Positions 11,307 to 19,072 of a stretch of DNA of 24,910 nt are shown one piece after another. The notes under the pieces are model-generated. The model did no database searches, was not told the origin of the DNA, and saw only the letters and a program-made list of their open reading frames with translations. How positions within the stretch are numbered: position 1 is the first letter of the stretch; each line of letters begins with the position of its first letter. A program made the translations under genes and the position numbers. This DNA comes from a virus. The stretch lies in IMG/VR virus record IMGVR_UViG_3300021963_000614, positions 1-24,910 of that record, one strand, 5' to 3'.

Positions 11307-11440
11307 TTAACTCAGTATTAACAATTAATTGCACTACTTGCTACGGCAATGGTTATGTATTCTTTGGTGATGAAAACGATTATGGCACTGAGCCATGCGA
11401 TTGTGTATTAAATGATGAACTAAACGATTGGAATAAATAA
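11303..11440 (+). CDS. DnaJ-type zinc-finger microprotein (45 aa)
   Basis: The ATG overlaps the upstream stop (ATGA). CTTCYGNGYVF (CxxCxGxG) near residue 10 and CDCVL near residue 32 reproduce the layout of the 68-residue protein at 7652-7858, so the pair is probably related. Zinc binding is inferred. Confidence 0.65.
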   Translation: MINSVLTINCTTCYGNGYVFFGDENDYGTEPCDCVLNDELNDWNK

Positions 11441-11611
11441 ATGAACACATGTAAAAACCCTAAATGCGAATCTATTGAATTAGTGTATTCTGGAACTGAT
11501 GCCTTTATGCTAGGCATACCAACAGAGTCAATCTGTTATGACTGTGCTAATACCTATGCACATGTATCACGAATCGTTGAGGCTTGGAAAGTAGAGGTTG
11601 CTAGTGTTTGA
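11441..11611 (+). CDS. small zinc-ribbon protein (56 aa)
   Basis: The ATG follows the previous stop directly. MNTCKNPKCESIEL and CYDCANTY give a C-x4-C...C-x2-C ribbon, with a helical C-terminus. It is the third gene of the rightward operon. Function unknown. Confidence 0.65.
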   Translation: MNTCKNPKCESIELVYSGTDAFMLGIPTESICYDCANTYAHVSRIVEAWKVEVASV

Positions 11612-11894
11612 TTTTTTAACTTCACCCTTTGAGTGGTTTGCCAACATGGTGCAATACTCACTTATATTTATGGGTATTATTATTCTAGTGCTAACAATAG
11701 GAGCAGTAGTTGCTATACCTATTGGATTAAAACTATTAGGTGTTGCATTCGCTAAGACTATTGTAGTTGAAACTAGCAAAGTAGTAAGAGACCTAGGATT
11801 AGACAAAATCAAGGTGGACACAGACGAATTAAAATCGTCTAATGTGTTAAGATTTAAGACCCCACACCAGTGGCCTGAAACTCTAGCAAGGTAG
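11604..11894 (+). CDS. small membrane protein (96 aa)
   Basis: A GTG start at 11604 is preferred because GAGG lies 7 nt upstream and it overlaps the previous stop. Residues about 14-50 are hydrophobic (WFANMVQYSLIFMGIIILVL, then a Val/Ile/Gly stretch), enough for one long or two short membrane helices. A charged cytoplasmic tail follows. It is last in its operon, followed by a strong terminator. Family unknown. Confidence 0.7.
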   Translation: MFDFLTSPFEWFANMVQYSLIFMGIIILVLTIGAVVAIPIGLKLLGVAFAKTIVVETSKVVRDLGLDKIKVDTDELKSSNVLRFKTPHQWPETLAR

Positions 11895-11914
11895 CAGGCT
11901 ACAATTCACTAAAG

Positions 11915-11945
11915 ATAGTGGGCTTATGGGCTCACTATTTTTTTT
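11915..11945 (+). terminator. strong rho-independent terminator
   Basis: ATAGTGGGC pairs with GGCTCACTAT (outer 6 bp perfect, inner part with G-U pairs), followed by an 8-nt T run. It ends the operon of 11127-11894. Confidence 0.9.
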
Positions 11946-11975
11946 GATCTTTTTTTATCTATACGTGTATCATAC

Positions 11976-12043
11976 ATCTGAACAAAATATTCAGATTTTA
12001 GGGTATTTAGGTTTTACAAAATTTTTCAGATCTGGTGTATAAT
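11976..12043 (+). promoter_or_regulatory. P450 promoter, leaderless, with TTCAGAT boxes
   Basis: An inverted repeat ATCTGAA (11976-11982)/TTCAGAT (11990-11996) precedes TTTTTCAGAT (12022-12031), a 6-nt gap and TATAAT (12038-12043). The ATG at 12050 is 6 nt further. The gene at 13240 has the same arrangement. Confidence 0.6.
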
Positions 12044-12049
12044 GTAAAT

Positions 12050-13210
12050 ATGAAATTTAATGATATGCCAGCCCTATATATGTTTTTAAAAAAAACAACA
12101 AAAGGCAATCCTTTTATTAAATCAAATTCAGAAAATATATTTTTTGCTTTTACTAGTAAGGCTGTAGAAGATGTTTTATTAAACAAATATAGCAGTTTTA
12201 TAAAAGACGGACTCGTTGGTAGACTAAAAACTGTTTTAGGTAACGGAATCATGACAATAGAAGAACCAACACACATGACTAGTAAAAAAGAAATGTATCC
12301 AGCATTTAGTAATAAAATTATGGAGGAATATGAAAAAAAAGTTGCTAGTGCTGCAGACTATGTTCTTTCTTCTTGGTCTGGACAAATCAATGCTAGAAAA
12401 CAAATGAAGTTTTTAGTTTTTAAAAGTGTTATAGATATATTTTTTTCAGAAAACGCAGATGACGATTTTATAAAAATAAGTAAAGATTCAACTACAACGG
12501 CAGACAAGATTGCTTGGGATGTAGATGATGCTGATCGCTCTGAATCAACAAAAAATTTAAAAGAGTTCTGTAAAAAAATAGCAGACAAAAGAATAGAGTC
12601 TAAAGAAAACAAAAACGATTTTTTAGGCATGCTAGTTAACTCGTATAATAATAAAAAAATAACAATTGACGAATTATATGATCAAGCAATTACAATATTT
12701 TTGACTAGTTACAAATCAACTTCTCATGTGTTAGAGTGGTCATTATATTATTTATCAACAAATCCAGAATGGCAAGAAAAGGTACAAGAAAAAGAAAATC
12801 TTGAGGCTTTTATAAGTGAGGTACTAAGGCTATGTCCTCCTATTTGGAATACACAGCACTTGGCAATAGAAGATGTGGTCATAGATGAAACTTTAATTCC
12901 TGCTGGCACAAAAGTAACAACAAGTTCGTATGTAATGCATAGGGATAAAAGTATTTTTGAAGATCCAGACTCTTTTAAGCCAGAAAGGTGGCTTGAAAAT
13001 AAAGAGTTATCAAAAGGGGAATATTTTCCTTTCTTATTTGGAAAAAGACAATGTATTGGTAAAGAGTTTGCCCTAATGGAAATTAGAGTGGTTTTAAATA
13101 AAATTACTCAGATGTTTAAAATAGAATTAGTAGATGGCGGAGAAGAATATACGGCTGGTCTAGTATATAAACCTAAAAAAGAAACAATAATACATGTTAC
13201 AAATAAATAA
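12050..13210 (+). CDS. cytochrome P450 (386 aa)
   Basis: This is a heme-thiolate monooxygenase by its motifs: the K-helix ExxR (E257-V-L-R260), the PERW block (FKPERW) and the heme loop FLFGKRQCIG with the axial ligand C335. The I-helix motif, normally [AG]Gx[DE]T[TS], reads TSYKST. The proton-relay acid is replaced by K222 and the Thr by Ser, so oxygen activation may be altered. Length is near the bacterial norm, though the N-terminus is short. No redox partner is nearby. The ATG at 12050 fits a leaderless start; a GTG 15 nt upstream overlaps the -10. A/T-rich codon use matches the right arm. Substrate unknown. Confidence 0.92.
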   Translation: MKFNDMPALYMFLKKTTKGNPFIKSNSENIFFAFTSKAVEDVLLNKYSSFIKDGLVGRLKTVLGNGIMTIEEPTHMTSKKEMYPAFSNKIMEEYEKKVASAADYVLSSWSGQINARKQMKFLVFKSVIDIFFSENADDDFIKISKDSTTTADKIAWDVDDADRSESTKNLKEFCKKIADKRIESKENKNDFLGMLVNSYNNKKITIDELYDQAITIFLTSYKSTSHVLEWSLYYLSTNPEWQEKVQEKENLEAFISEVLRLCPPIWNTQHLAIEDVVIDETLIPAGTKVTTSSYVMHRDKSIFEDPDSFKPERWLENKELSKGEYFPFLFGKRQCIGKEFALMEIRVVLNKITQMFKIELVDGGEEYTAGLVYKPKKETIIHVTNK

Positions 13211-13232
13211 TTTTTCAGATTTATGGTAAAAT
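13211..13232 (+). promoter_or_regulatory. leaderless promoter with TTTTTCAGAT box
   Basis: TTTTTCAGAT (13211-13220), 6 nt and TAAAAT (13227-13232), with the ATG at 13240. It matches the layout upstream of the P450 gene. Confidence 0.6.
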
Positions 13233-13239
13233 AGAAAGT

Positions 13240-13377
13240 ATGGGAATATTGGATAATCTTGAAAATGCTCTAAACGACAACTTTGAGTTTGAATCAAAAC
13301 CTGTGTTAGAAATAGATGCTATGGGCAGAGAAAAATTTTGGGAAGATTTAGGAAGACCGTCTGATGATGGAAAGTGA
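13240..13377 (+). CDS. small acidic protein (45 aa)
   Basis: The product starts MGILDNLENALNDNFEFES and is acidic, with a helical start and a polar tail (GRPSDDGK). It has its own leaderless promoter of the P450 type and overlaps the next gene by 11 nt. Family unknown. Confidence 0.65.
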   Translation: MGILDNLENALNDNFEFESKPVLEIDAMGREKFWEDLGRPSDDGK

Positions 13378-13537
13378 TCAACAAAAATTGACGCCAGAGC
13401 AAGTGCAATCAATTTTGCTTTTTCAAATTGAGCAGAAACTAAGGTATATTATTGCCAAGCAGGTTGAAGAAAAATTTCACGGGATGTATCATGATGCATC
13501 ACACGATATAGCCCAATACATAAGGAATATGGTTTAG
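13367..13537 (+). CDS. small helical protein (56 aa)
   Basis: The product starts MESDQQKLTPEQVQSILLFQ, fully helical, with several His residues in the second half (EKFHGMYHDASHD). It overlaps the previous gene by 11 nt, so translation is probably coupled. Its end overlaps the convergent gene at 13534 by 4 nt. Family unknown. Confidence 0.6.
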   Translation: MESDQQKLTPEQVQSILLFQIEQKLRYIIAKQVEEKFHGMYHDASHDIAQYIRNMV

Positions 13538-13725
13538 TATTGAGAAATAACTCCACGCTGAAGTAGTTCATCGTATAGTATCCCATTAATCTGGCTTAAT
13601 GAATCCTGATGTTGCATTATTGCTTCATCAATCTGACTATCTGACAAATTGTTAGCCTGACCAACCTGTCGATTGATATGATTTACGACATCATTCATTA
13701 ACAATATAACTTCTTCTCTTTTCAT
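13534..13725 (-). CDS. small helical protein (63 aa)
   Basis: The product starts MKREEVILLMNDVVNHINRQ, an all-helical, Gln/Asp-rich protein. Its ATG overlaps the stop of the 2OG oxygenase gene (ATGA) and it is last in a three-gene minus operon from 15098. Family unknown. Confidence 0.7.
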   Translation of the reverse strand: MKREEVILLMNDVVNHINRQVGQANNLSDSQIDEAIMQHQDSLSQINGILYDELLQRGVISQY

Positions 13726-14306
13726 CTTTTTTCCTCTATCTCTATAACATAAAATGTTGGCATTGTGTGCCTTCTCGTATTCGATCCTTTTGGTAAAACC
13801 TTAAGGACTTCGTGCATATAGTGGTTTGGAAATATAACTATATCTCCTGGTTCTGGTTTTATAATTATACCATAGTCATTAAAAACCAACTCTCCGCCAT
13901 CATATTCGTCATTTAGATAAATCAATGTTCCAATTTTTATAAATGGAAATTCGGCGGGATCGCTAGAGCCATCCGAGTGTTTTGCCAAAACAGAATTAAC
14001 CTGCCATCTAATAAGTTCAAGAGGTCTTGTCCAATTATAGTTAACAACCCTAAACCCCCTATTGGCAAAATAATCTTCGTTTAAAAATGACTTTATTTTT
14101 AAATCAAGTTCTTTCATTCTGGTTTTTATATGCTCATCATTTATTTTTCTTTGGCCGTTATATTCATCGCCCTCTGCATCAAAGTAAAAGACATCTTTAA
14201 AATTTTTTAACTCCATAGAATCTAGGTAGTCATTTAAAATTTTAATTTCGCTTGGTGAAGCAAAATTTTTAATATGGCATATCATTGCCTTGTCATAATT
14301 AACCAT
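13722..14306 (-). CDS. 2OG-Fe(II) dioxygenase, prolyl-4-hydroxylase type (194 aa)
   Basis: The C-terminal half has the double-stranded beta-helix layout of P4H-like oxygenases: H110-S-D112 for iron, YLNDEYDGGELVF, PGDIVIFP, H165-E-V as the distal His, and an Arg pair (R178/R179) for 2-oxoglutarate. The family hydroxylates proteins or small molecules using Fe(II), O2 and 2-oxoglutarate. Length fits phage members. The start has GGAAGGGAT upstream. The 12-13 kb region is not fibre-coding, but the fibre genes begin 1.4 kb away. Substrate unknown; fibre prolines are one candidate. Confidence 0.85.
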   Translation of the reverse strand: MVNYDKAMICHIKNFASPSEIKILNDYLDSMELKNFKDVFYFDAEGDEYNGQRKINDEHIKTRMKELDLKIKSFLNEDYFANRGFRVVNYNWTRPLELIRWQVNSVLAKHSDGSSDPAEFPFIKIGTLIYLNDEYDGGELVFNDYGIIIKPEPGDIVIFPNHYMHEVLKVLPKGSNTRRHTMPTFYVIEIEEKR

Positions 14307-14327
14307 ATCAAACTATCCCTTCCATAA

Positions 14328-15098
14328 CTACTTCCACTCTATCTCTTGATCATAAGTTACAGAGTACTCCCCTGTAAATATTTCGGCATACGAAATGATA
14401 TCTTTATTATACCTTACAATGGTGTTTAGGCCCACTTTGTCGCAGAGGTATTTATTACCTCTAGTTAGTCTCTCAAACTTCATCCCCTGCCCTTCTAGGG
14501 CGTTATTTAGGGTATCCAGATAACGTTGCTTGCCATAGCGTTTTGATGTAAATGATTGATCAACATAGTCAAACCTTGCTTGTGCATCATTTTGTTTTGC
14601 AATGTCCGAATTGTCCATTATGTACCGTAATGCAGGATGATCCATCCTATCAGACCAGTTTCGCATGTTAGGCTCATACTTTTCCATGTTGCGTAGAGTT
14701 GAGTCAGCAAAGGCCATGCGTATTAGGTCTGAAGTGGAGGTTTGAACCTCTGTTGCGAAACTTATCAAAAAAGCGGTTGCGAAAGGAAACTTGTCGCTAT
14801 AAGTCGTTATGCCGAAATGTACATTCGGATTGAAAGACTCAGTTGACATACCGTCTTCTAATCGGCGCATATGATTTCCGAGAGATACAAACTCTTGTCG
14901 ATTCATATCGCAGTCGACGAACAAACATTCTTCTGGATCTATCCCGTCGGCGAGACACAAAATGTTTTTGTCATATGAGCCCACTATTTTCGAACCGTTA
15001 AAACGCTCAATTAATTTTGCGGTCATAAAACCATCCATGTCGGGAGATATAATCAAATTTCGAGAATGCTCCAGTGTATCAAGTATGTCCGTTTTCAT
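14328..15098 (-). CDS. possible degenerate DHH-type phosphoesterase (256 aa)
   Basis: The N-terminal 80 residues echo DHH-family motifs: an SPD20-M-D22-G turn followed by a helix (motif I), FVD62-C-D64 at a strand end (motif II), and GNH76 where DHH would be expected (motif III). The catalytic set looks incomplete. The C-terminal 130 residues are helical and charged, with no recognised domain. It is first in the minus operon with the 2OG oxygenase and diverges from the 15133 gene. The family call is tentative. Confidence 0.6.
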   Translation of the reverse strand: MKTDILDTLEHSRNLIISPDMDGFMTAKLIERFNGSKIVGSYDKNILCLADGIDPEECLFVDCDMNRQEFVSLGNHMRRLEDGMSTESFNPNVHFGITTYSDKFPFATAFLISFATEVQTSTSDLIRMAFADSTLRNMEKYEPNMRNWSDRMDHPALRYIMDNSDIAKQNDAQARFDYVDQSFTSKRYGKQRYLDTLNNALEGQGMKFERLTRGNKYLCDKVGLNTIVRYNKDIISYAEIFTGEYSVTYDQEIEWK

Positions 15099-15132
15099 TT
15101 TTGTTAAATATACCCCTTATAATAATCTAGTT

Positions 15133-15399
15133 ATGACAATTCAAGACTGGGCCTCGCTAATCGTAGCCATCCTAACAATTGTATCATCTATCGCATTTGG
15201 AATCAAGTGGTTAGTAAAACACTATCTAATCGAACTTAAGCCAAATTCTGGATCCAGTCTAAGAGATGCCGTCACAAGGCTAGAAATGGCTTTGGATGAA
15301 CAAAGAATTGATTCAATTCAATCAAGAAATCGTCAAGAAGAAAAGTTAGACGAAATGTATAGAATTTTGATTGAGCATATTGCTAACGCTAAAAAATAA
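15133..15399 (+). CDS. membrane-anchored coiled-coil protein (88 aa)
   Basis: The start MTIQDWASLIVAILTIVSSI is at 15133. Residues about 7-27 form one transmembrane helix, and residues 45-85 a charged coiled coil (LEMALDEQRIDSIQSRNRQ). A single-helix holin-like protein or a small membrane scaffold is possible. Nothing in the sequence decides between them. A/T-rich -10-like hexamers (TATAAT at 15118-15123) lie just before the ATG. Confidence 0.75.
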   Translation: MTIQDWASLIVAILTIVSSIAFGIKWLVKHYLIELKPNSGSSLRDAVTRLEMALDEQRIDSIQSRNRQEEKLDEMYRILIEHIANAKK

Positions 15400-15516
15400 T
15401 TTGCTATATACTATATATAATATATAAAGATAGTTTTTAAAACTATAAGGATATCTTTTTTTCTTATATATATTTAAGTATACACTATCCCAATCCTGGC
15501 ATAAAAGACAAACCTT

Positions 15517-15593
15517 GACAAATCGGACATTTCCAATTGTAACAATTTGGTAAACTTTTTATATCATGTCCGTTTTGTCCTTTATGGTATAAT
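15517..15593 (+). promoter_or_regulatory. facing GGACAT boxes and a TATGG-TATAAT promoter
   Basis: GACAAATCGGACAT (15517-15530) faces its reverse complement form ATGTCCGTTTTGTCC (15566-15580). That copy is followed by TTTATGG and TATAAT (15588-15593). The same box lies upstream of several left-arm promoters. Confidence 0.55.
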
Positions 15594-15604
15594 TTTCTTG
15601 TTGG

Positions 15605-15666
15605 CTAATACCTTGGTTTGTCCTATACCCACCGACCTTGGTATTAGTCAATTTTTATGGTATAAT
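15605..15666 (+). promoter_or_regulatory. inverted repeat and leaderless promoter of the fibre block
   Basis: CTAATACC (15605-15612) faces GGTATTAG (15640-15647), with ACCTTGGT present twice between them. TTTATGG and TATAAT (15661-15666) follow, and the ATG at 15673 is 6 nt on. This looks like a regulated extended -10 promoter for the fibre genes. Confidence 0.65.
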
Positions 15667-15672
15667 CGCAGT

Positions 15673-16068
15673 ATGCCTATTCACTCTTCTCTTGCTTTTG
15701 GTGCTGATCCAGTCACTATGCAGTGGAGCGTTGTTAGAGGAGATACTGGAACTCTCAGAGTAGAGTTTTATGAGGATAATGAAGTAGATTATTATGATAC
15801 TACTGGATGGATTTTTAGAGCAACCGCTTATGATCAGTCTGGTAACGTTTTGGATGCCCTGGACTGTGAGCCTGGAGATGGTTTTGTAGATATTACAGCC
15901 TACCCTTCAGTTACAAAAAATTGGGGATCTAAATATGCATCTGTCGTGGCTCAACTACCATTTGACCTACAGGTAATAATCCCACAGGAAATTGAAGACA
16001 CTGTTTGGACACCAGTTATTGGCACAATACAGGTACTAGGCGATATTACACCAGGGGGTACACTATAA
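15673..16068 (+). CDS. small structural protein, tail/baseplate type (131 aa)
   Basis: The start [13 protein letters not shown] at 15673 is chosen because an extended -10 promoter ends 6 nt before it. The product is beta-rich: [38 protein letters not shown], then acidic loops. The 'RGDT-x-x-[FL]-[RE]-[VI]' opening and strand pattern resemble the 18009 gene and BppU-like N-terminal domains of tail fibres. A structural role at the tail tip is inferred from context. Its stop overlaps the next start (TAATG). Confidence 0.75.
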   Translation: MPIHSSLAFGADPVTMQWSVVRGDTGTLRVEFYEDNEVDYYDTTGWIFRATAYDQSGNVLDALDCEPGDGFVDITAYPSVTKNWGSKYASVVAQLPFDLQVIIPQEIEDTVWTPVIGTIQVLGDITPGGTL

Positions 16069-17243
16069 TGGCAGTTATTAAAATTGTTCCAATGCCAGGC
16101 GCAGTTGGAGACAAGGGAGACGAAGGTGCTCCAGGTCCACAAGGTCCACAAGGACCACAAGGTTTACAAGGTCCAGCAGGTGCAGACGCATTATGGAACT
16201 ACAATGGCGAGTGGAGTTCATCTGCTACATATGCAGAAGGCGACATCGTAACTTATAACGGACAAACATATCGTGCAAGTGGAATAACAATTCTTGCAAC
16301 AACTCCAGACTTAGATGTTAATTTTGATTTAATTGCAGCCAAAGGTGCCGATGGAATTATTGGTGTTGATGGTGCACAGGGTCCACAAGGAGAAGTTGGT
16401 CCTCAAGGTCCACAAGGTGAACAAGGCGTTCAAGGAGAGCAAGGTATACAGGGTGTTCAAGGTGAACAAGGTATTCAAGGTGAACAAGGTATTCAAGGAC
16501 CACAGGGCGAGCAGGGTATACAAGGAGAACAAGGTCCTGCAGGAGCACAGGGAACATCTGTTACATTAAAAGGTTCTGTTATAGACGAAACTTATTTACC
16601 AAACTCTGGTAATTCTATTGGCGACTCTTATATAAATCAATTTGATGGAAATCTTTGGGTATGGGATGGATCATCTTGGAATGATGTTGGACAAATTGTA
16701 GGTCCTCAAGGTCCTCAAGGCATTCAAGGTGAACAAGGTTTGCAAGGCGTCCAAGGCATTCAGGGCGAGCAGGGTATACAAGGAATTCAGGGCGAACAAG
16801 GCATACAGGGACCAGCAGGTGCTAATGGTGCAGACGCACTTTGGAATTTTGTTGGCGAATACAACAATGGAGCAGATTATTGGCCAGGAGATGTAGTTAC
16901 ATATGCTGGGGGAACTTATTATAGAGTTGGAGAACCAAATCCAGGGTATCCACCAGGAACTGTATATTGGACAACAATTGCAGAACCAGGTGCAGATGGT
17001 GCACAAGGAATTCAAGGTGAACCAGGCCCACAAGGTCCACAAGGAATTCAAGGTGAAACAGGACCATCTGCAGGAATTTCTTATAAATCAGGTGTACCAG
17101 CAAATCCAACCGCTACAGGACAAGTTGGTCAACTTTCTATAGATGGCGTTAACGGCGTTTTATATGTTTGCACAGGAACAAATACTTGGCAGAAGGTTTC
17201 TCTTAACTCTGCTAACTTTACTAACCCAGGTGGTTTTGCTTAA
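16068..17243 (+). CDS. collagen-like tail fibre with carbohydrate-binding-like modules (391 aa)
   Basis: Gly-X-Y tracts ([18 protein letters not shown]) occupy residues about 14-36, 105-164, 206-254 and 305-328. Between them are compact modules: two copies of ADALWN-x-x-GE-[WY]...GD-[IV]-VTY-x-G-x-[TY]-Y, like CBM5/12 chitin-binding modules, and one W/D-rich module ([14 protein letters not shown]). The C-terminus has [18 protein letters not shown]. Collagen-like phage fibres trimerise, and the modules are candidates for receptor binding. Gln dominates the X/Y positions and the tracts vary in near-repeats, so recombination is likely. A start at 16005 is rejected in favour of the TAATG overlap. 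Confidence 0.9.
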   Translation: MAVIKIVPMPGAVGDKGDEGAPGPQGPQGPQGLQGPAGADALWNYNGEWSSSATYAEGDIVTYNGQTYRASGITILATTPDLDVNFDLIAAKGADGIIGVDGAQGPQGEVGPQGPQGEQGVQGEQGIQGVQGEQGIQGEQGIQGPQGEQGIQGEQGPAGAQGTSVTLKGSVIDETYLPNSGNSIGDSYINQFDGNLWVWDGSSWNDVGQIVGPQGPQGIQGEQGLQGVQGIQGEQGIQGIQGEQGIQGPAGANGADALWNFVGEYNNGADYWPGDVVTYAGGTYYRVGEPNPGYPPGTVYWTTIAEPGADGAQGIQGEPGPQGPQGIQGETGPSAGISYKSGVPANPTATGQVGQLSIDGVNGVLYVCTGTNTWQKVSLNSANFTNPGGFA

Positions 17244-17251
17244 TATCGTGA

Positions 17252-17257
17252 GATAAT
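17252..17257 (+). promoter_or_regulatory. leaderless -10 element
   Basis: GATAAT lies 6 nt before the ATG at 17264. No Shine-Dalgarno sequence is present. Confidence 0.5.
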
Positions 17258-17263
17258 AACTCC

Positions 17264-18001
17264 ATGACTGTTTCTAAATCTATGGACTTTCCTGGTGGAA
17301 AAAAATCTTCTTACGCTGCTCAGGTTGTTAGCCATACATCTAAAGTTACAGAAACACAGTTATCTCCAGAGTCTACACTTAATTTTGTTCCCGTCCCTGG
17401 CCCAGTAGGACCTCAAGGTCCACAAGGAATTCCAGGACCACAAGGTCCCGCAGGTAAGGATGGAGAAAAAGGTCTCAAAGGAGATCGAGGCACTCCTGGC
17501 AAAGACGGACTAAGTTCTTTATCCTCTTCTGGACAGCAAGCAGGATGGGCGTCATACATAAATAGCGCAAGCAAGGCTATAAAATTAGGAATTACACAGG
17601 GTGATGACGGATGGGTTTCTGTTTGGCTAGATACAAAGGATAAAACCCAAAATGAAAAATACCTTCCAGAAGGATGCACAAGCCTATGGAACAGTCATCA
17701 AAGAATGCTAAACTTCCACGGTATAAAAGAAGGATCCCAAGTATTCGTAACATACAACTTCGAACTAACCACCTACACATCTAATACTGAGGTTTGGCTA
17801 AGGACATATTTTGCAAAGAAAGATCAAGAGTTTGTTCAGTTTATGGGATCTTTAAAATACCAGAATGTCTACAATCTTTCTACTACCCAACAAATATTTA
17901 TAGAAGACCCTGTCATGTGGGGTAATGGTGCAATACCACAAATCCGTACAGACTTTGACGCTTCCGTAATCCTCAATTCTATCTACGTCAGCGTGGTATA
18001 A
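17264..18001 (+). CDS. collagen-like fibre protein with globular C-terminal head (245 aa)
   Basis: Residues 1-43 are Ser/Thr-rich. Residues about 44-80 form a Gly-X-Y collagen tract with more Pro and Lys than its neighbour ([20 protein letters not shown], then charged GEKGLKGDRG triplets that favour triple-helix stability). Residues 85-245 are a beta-rich domain (WVSVWLDTKDK, SQVFVTYNFELTTYT) that could be a receptor-binding head. The family is not recognised. Confidence 0.85.
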   Translation: MTVSKSMDFPGGKKSSYAAQVVSHTSKVTETQLSPESTLNFVPVPGPVGPQGPQGIPGPQGPAGKDGEKGLKGDRGTPGKDGLSSLSSSGQQAGWASYINSASKAIKLGITQGDDGWVSVWLDTKDKTQNEKYLPEGCTSLWNSHQRMLNFHGIKEGSQVFVTYNFELTTYTSNTEVWLRTYFAKKDQEFVQFMGSLKYQNVYNLSTTQQIFIEDPVMWGNGAIPQIRTDFDASVILNSIYVSVV

Positions 18002-18002
18002 T
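17997..18002 (+). promoter_or_regulatory. leaderless extended -10 element
   Basis: GTGG-TATAAT lies 6 nt before the ATG at 18009. Confidence 0.55.
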
Positions 18003-18008
18003 AAAACC

Positions 18009-18476
18009 ATGGCATTTCCAGCAACCTACGACTTTAACTATTATAAGGGTGATACCTTTGAATTTCGTATCTACCCGAAAAAGAACGATGGAACGGTTTT
18101 TGATTTAAGCCAGTTTTATGTGCCTACTAATTTTGCTAATAATCCAGATGATGTAACAGATACTGTAGCACCATATGATAGTGCTCAGTTTACAATTTCT
18201 AATGTTCGTGGGTCTACTGGTCTTGCTACAGGAATGCCACTTAGATGTTTTGCTAGAGTATCAGACGATAATACATTTGTTCAATGTGCAATTAGACCAG
18301 CAGAAGGAAATCAACTTATGGCTGGAACTGAATATGTTTATGACGTTGAAGTTAGAAAGCCAGCAGGACTTTCAGGTAGTGGTCAGTACGAGGTTATTCA
18401 AACACTTCTAACTGGGAAAATAACAATTACAGATCAGGTTACAGGCGCAACGTCTGCAACACAGCCAGGAGTATAA
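18009..18476 (+). CDS. structural protein, tail/baseplate type (155 aa)
   Basis: The product starts MAFPATYDFNYYKGDTFEF. 'YYKGDTFEFRIYPKKNDGTVFDLS' in the first 35 residues is the sort of opening seen in BppU-like N-terminal beta-sandwiches of phage tail proteins. The rest is beta-rich, with DVEVRK and TLLTGKITITDQVTG strands near the end. It is coupled to the next gene (TAATG). The structural role is inferred from fold pattern and neighbours. Confidence 0.75.
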   Translation: MAFPATYDFNYYKGDTFEFRIYPKKNDGTVFDLSQFYVPTNFANNPDDVTDTVAPYDSAQFTISNVRGSTGLATGMPLRCFARVSDDNTFVQCAIRPAEGNQLMAGTEYVYDVEVRKPAGLSGSGQYEVIQTLLTGKITITDQVTGATSATQPGV

Positions 18477-19072
18477 TGGCAGATATATTATTGTCAAATG
18501 AAGACTTAACAGTATTTGGCGGTCCAGAAAGCATAAGCCTTGATTTAGACATTGGACCACAAGGAGATCGTGGAAGTATTATCGTTGGAGCAAACGGAAA
18601 TCCACAAGATGCTAACGTAAATGCTGCAATAGTTCAAAGTCTTCAGGCCCTAGATATTGCAATTGACTATAATCCAGCGTCTTCAACATATAAAACAGTT
18701 TTTCAAAGAGTTGCAACAGCAACTGGGTCACAATGGACACAACTTTTTAATTTAAAAACAAACTACTATGCCTCAATAAAAGATGTTACTGCTGCCAATG
18801 GAATTTTAACAATACCACCAATAAATGTTGCAGACATATATGGATCTTCTGGTGTTACAGTAGCCAGTTCATCAGCATTCAATGTTCAGTATTCCATATC
18901 ATCACCAGATTCTGCTGGTCCTTTAGCAACGAATCTAGTTATAAAAGAATTAATAACCAGTCAGGGATTTTTAGCACTGCCACTTGAAATAAAGGGTGTA
19001 GAATATATTAACGACGCTTGGGCACCAATTTCTGGCCCAAAGCGTGTTCATTTATTTATTACGGTGGTATAA
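18476..19072 (+). CDS. structural protein with short collagen-like motif (198 aa)
   Basis: The product starts MADILLSNEDLTVFGGPESI. Near residue 27 is IGPQGDRGSIIVGANGNP, a fragment of collagen-like motif, then an alternating beta/Ser-Thr-rich body. It is possibly a fibre adaptor, or carries an attachment peptide for the neighbouring fibres. Family unknown. The ATG overlaps the stop of the 18009 gene. Confidence 0.75.
   Translation: MADILLSNEDLTVFGGPESISLDLDIGPQGDRGSIIVGANGNPQDANVNAAIVQSLQALDIAIDYNPASSTYKTVFQRVATATGSQWTQLFNLKTNYYASIKDVTAANGILTIPPINVADIYGSSGVTVASSSAFNVQYSISSPDSAGPLATNLVIKELITSQGFLALPLEIKGVEYINDAWAPISGPKRVHLFITVV

Noticed and set aside
12358-12630. Minus-strand frame within the P450 gene
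   Set aside because: It is a reading-frame shadow. The plus-strand P450 motifs cover the region.
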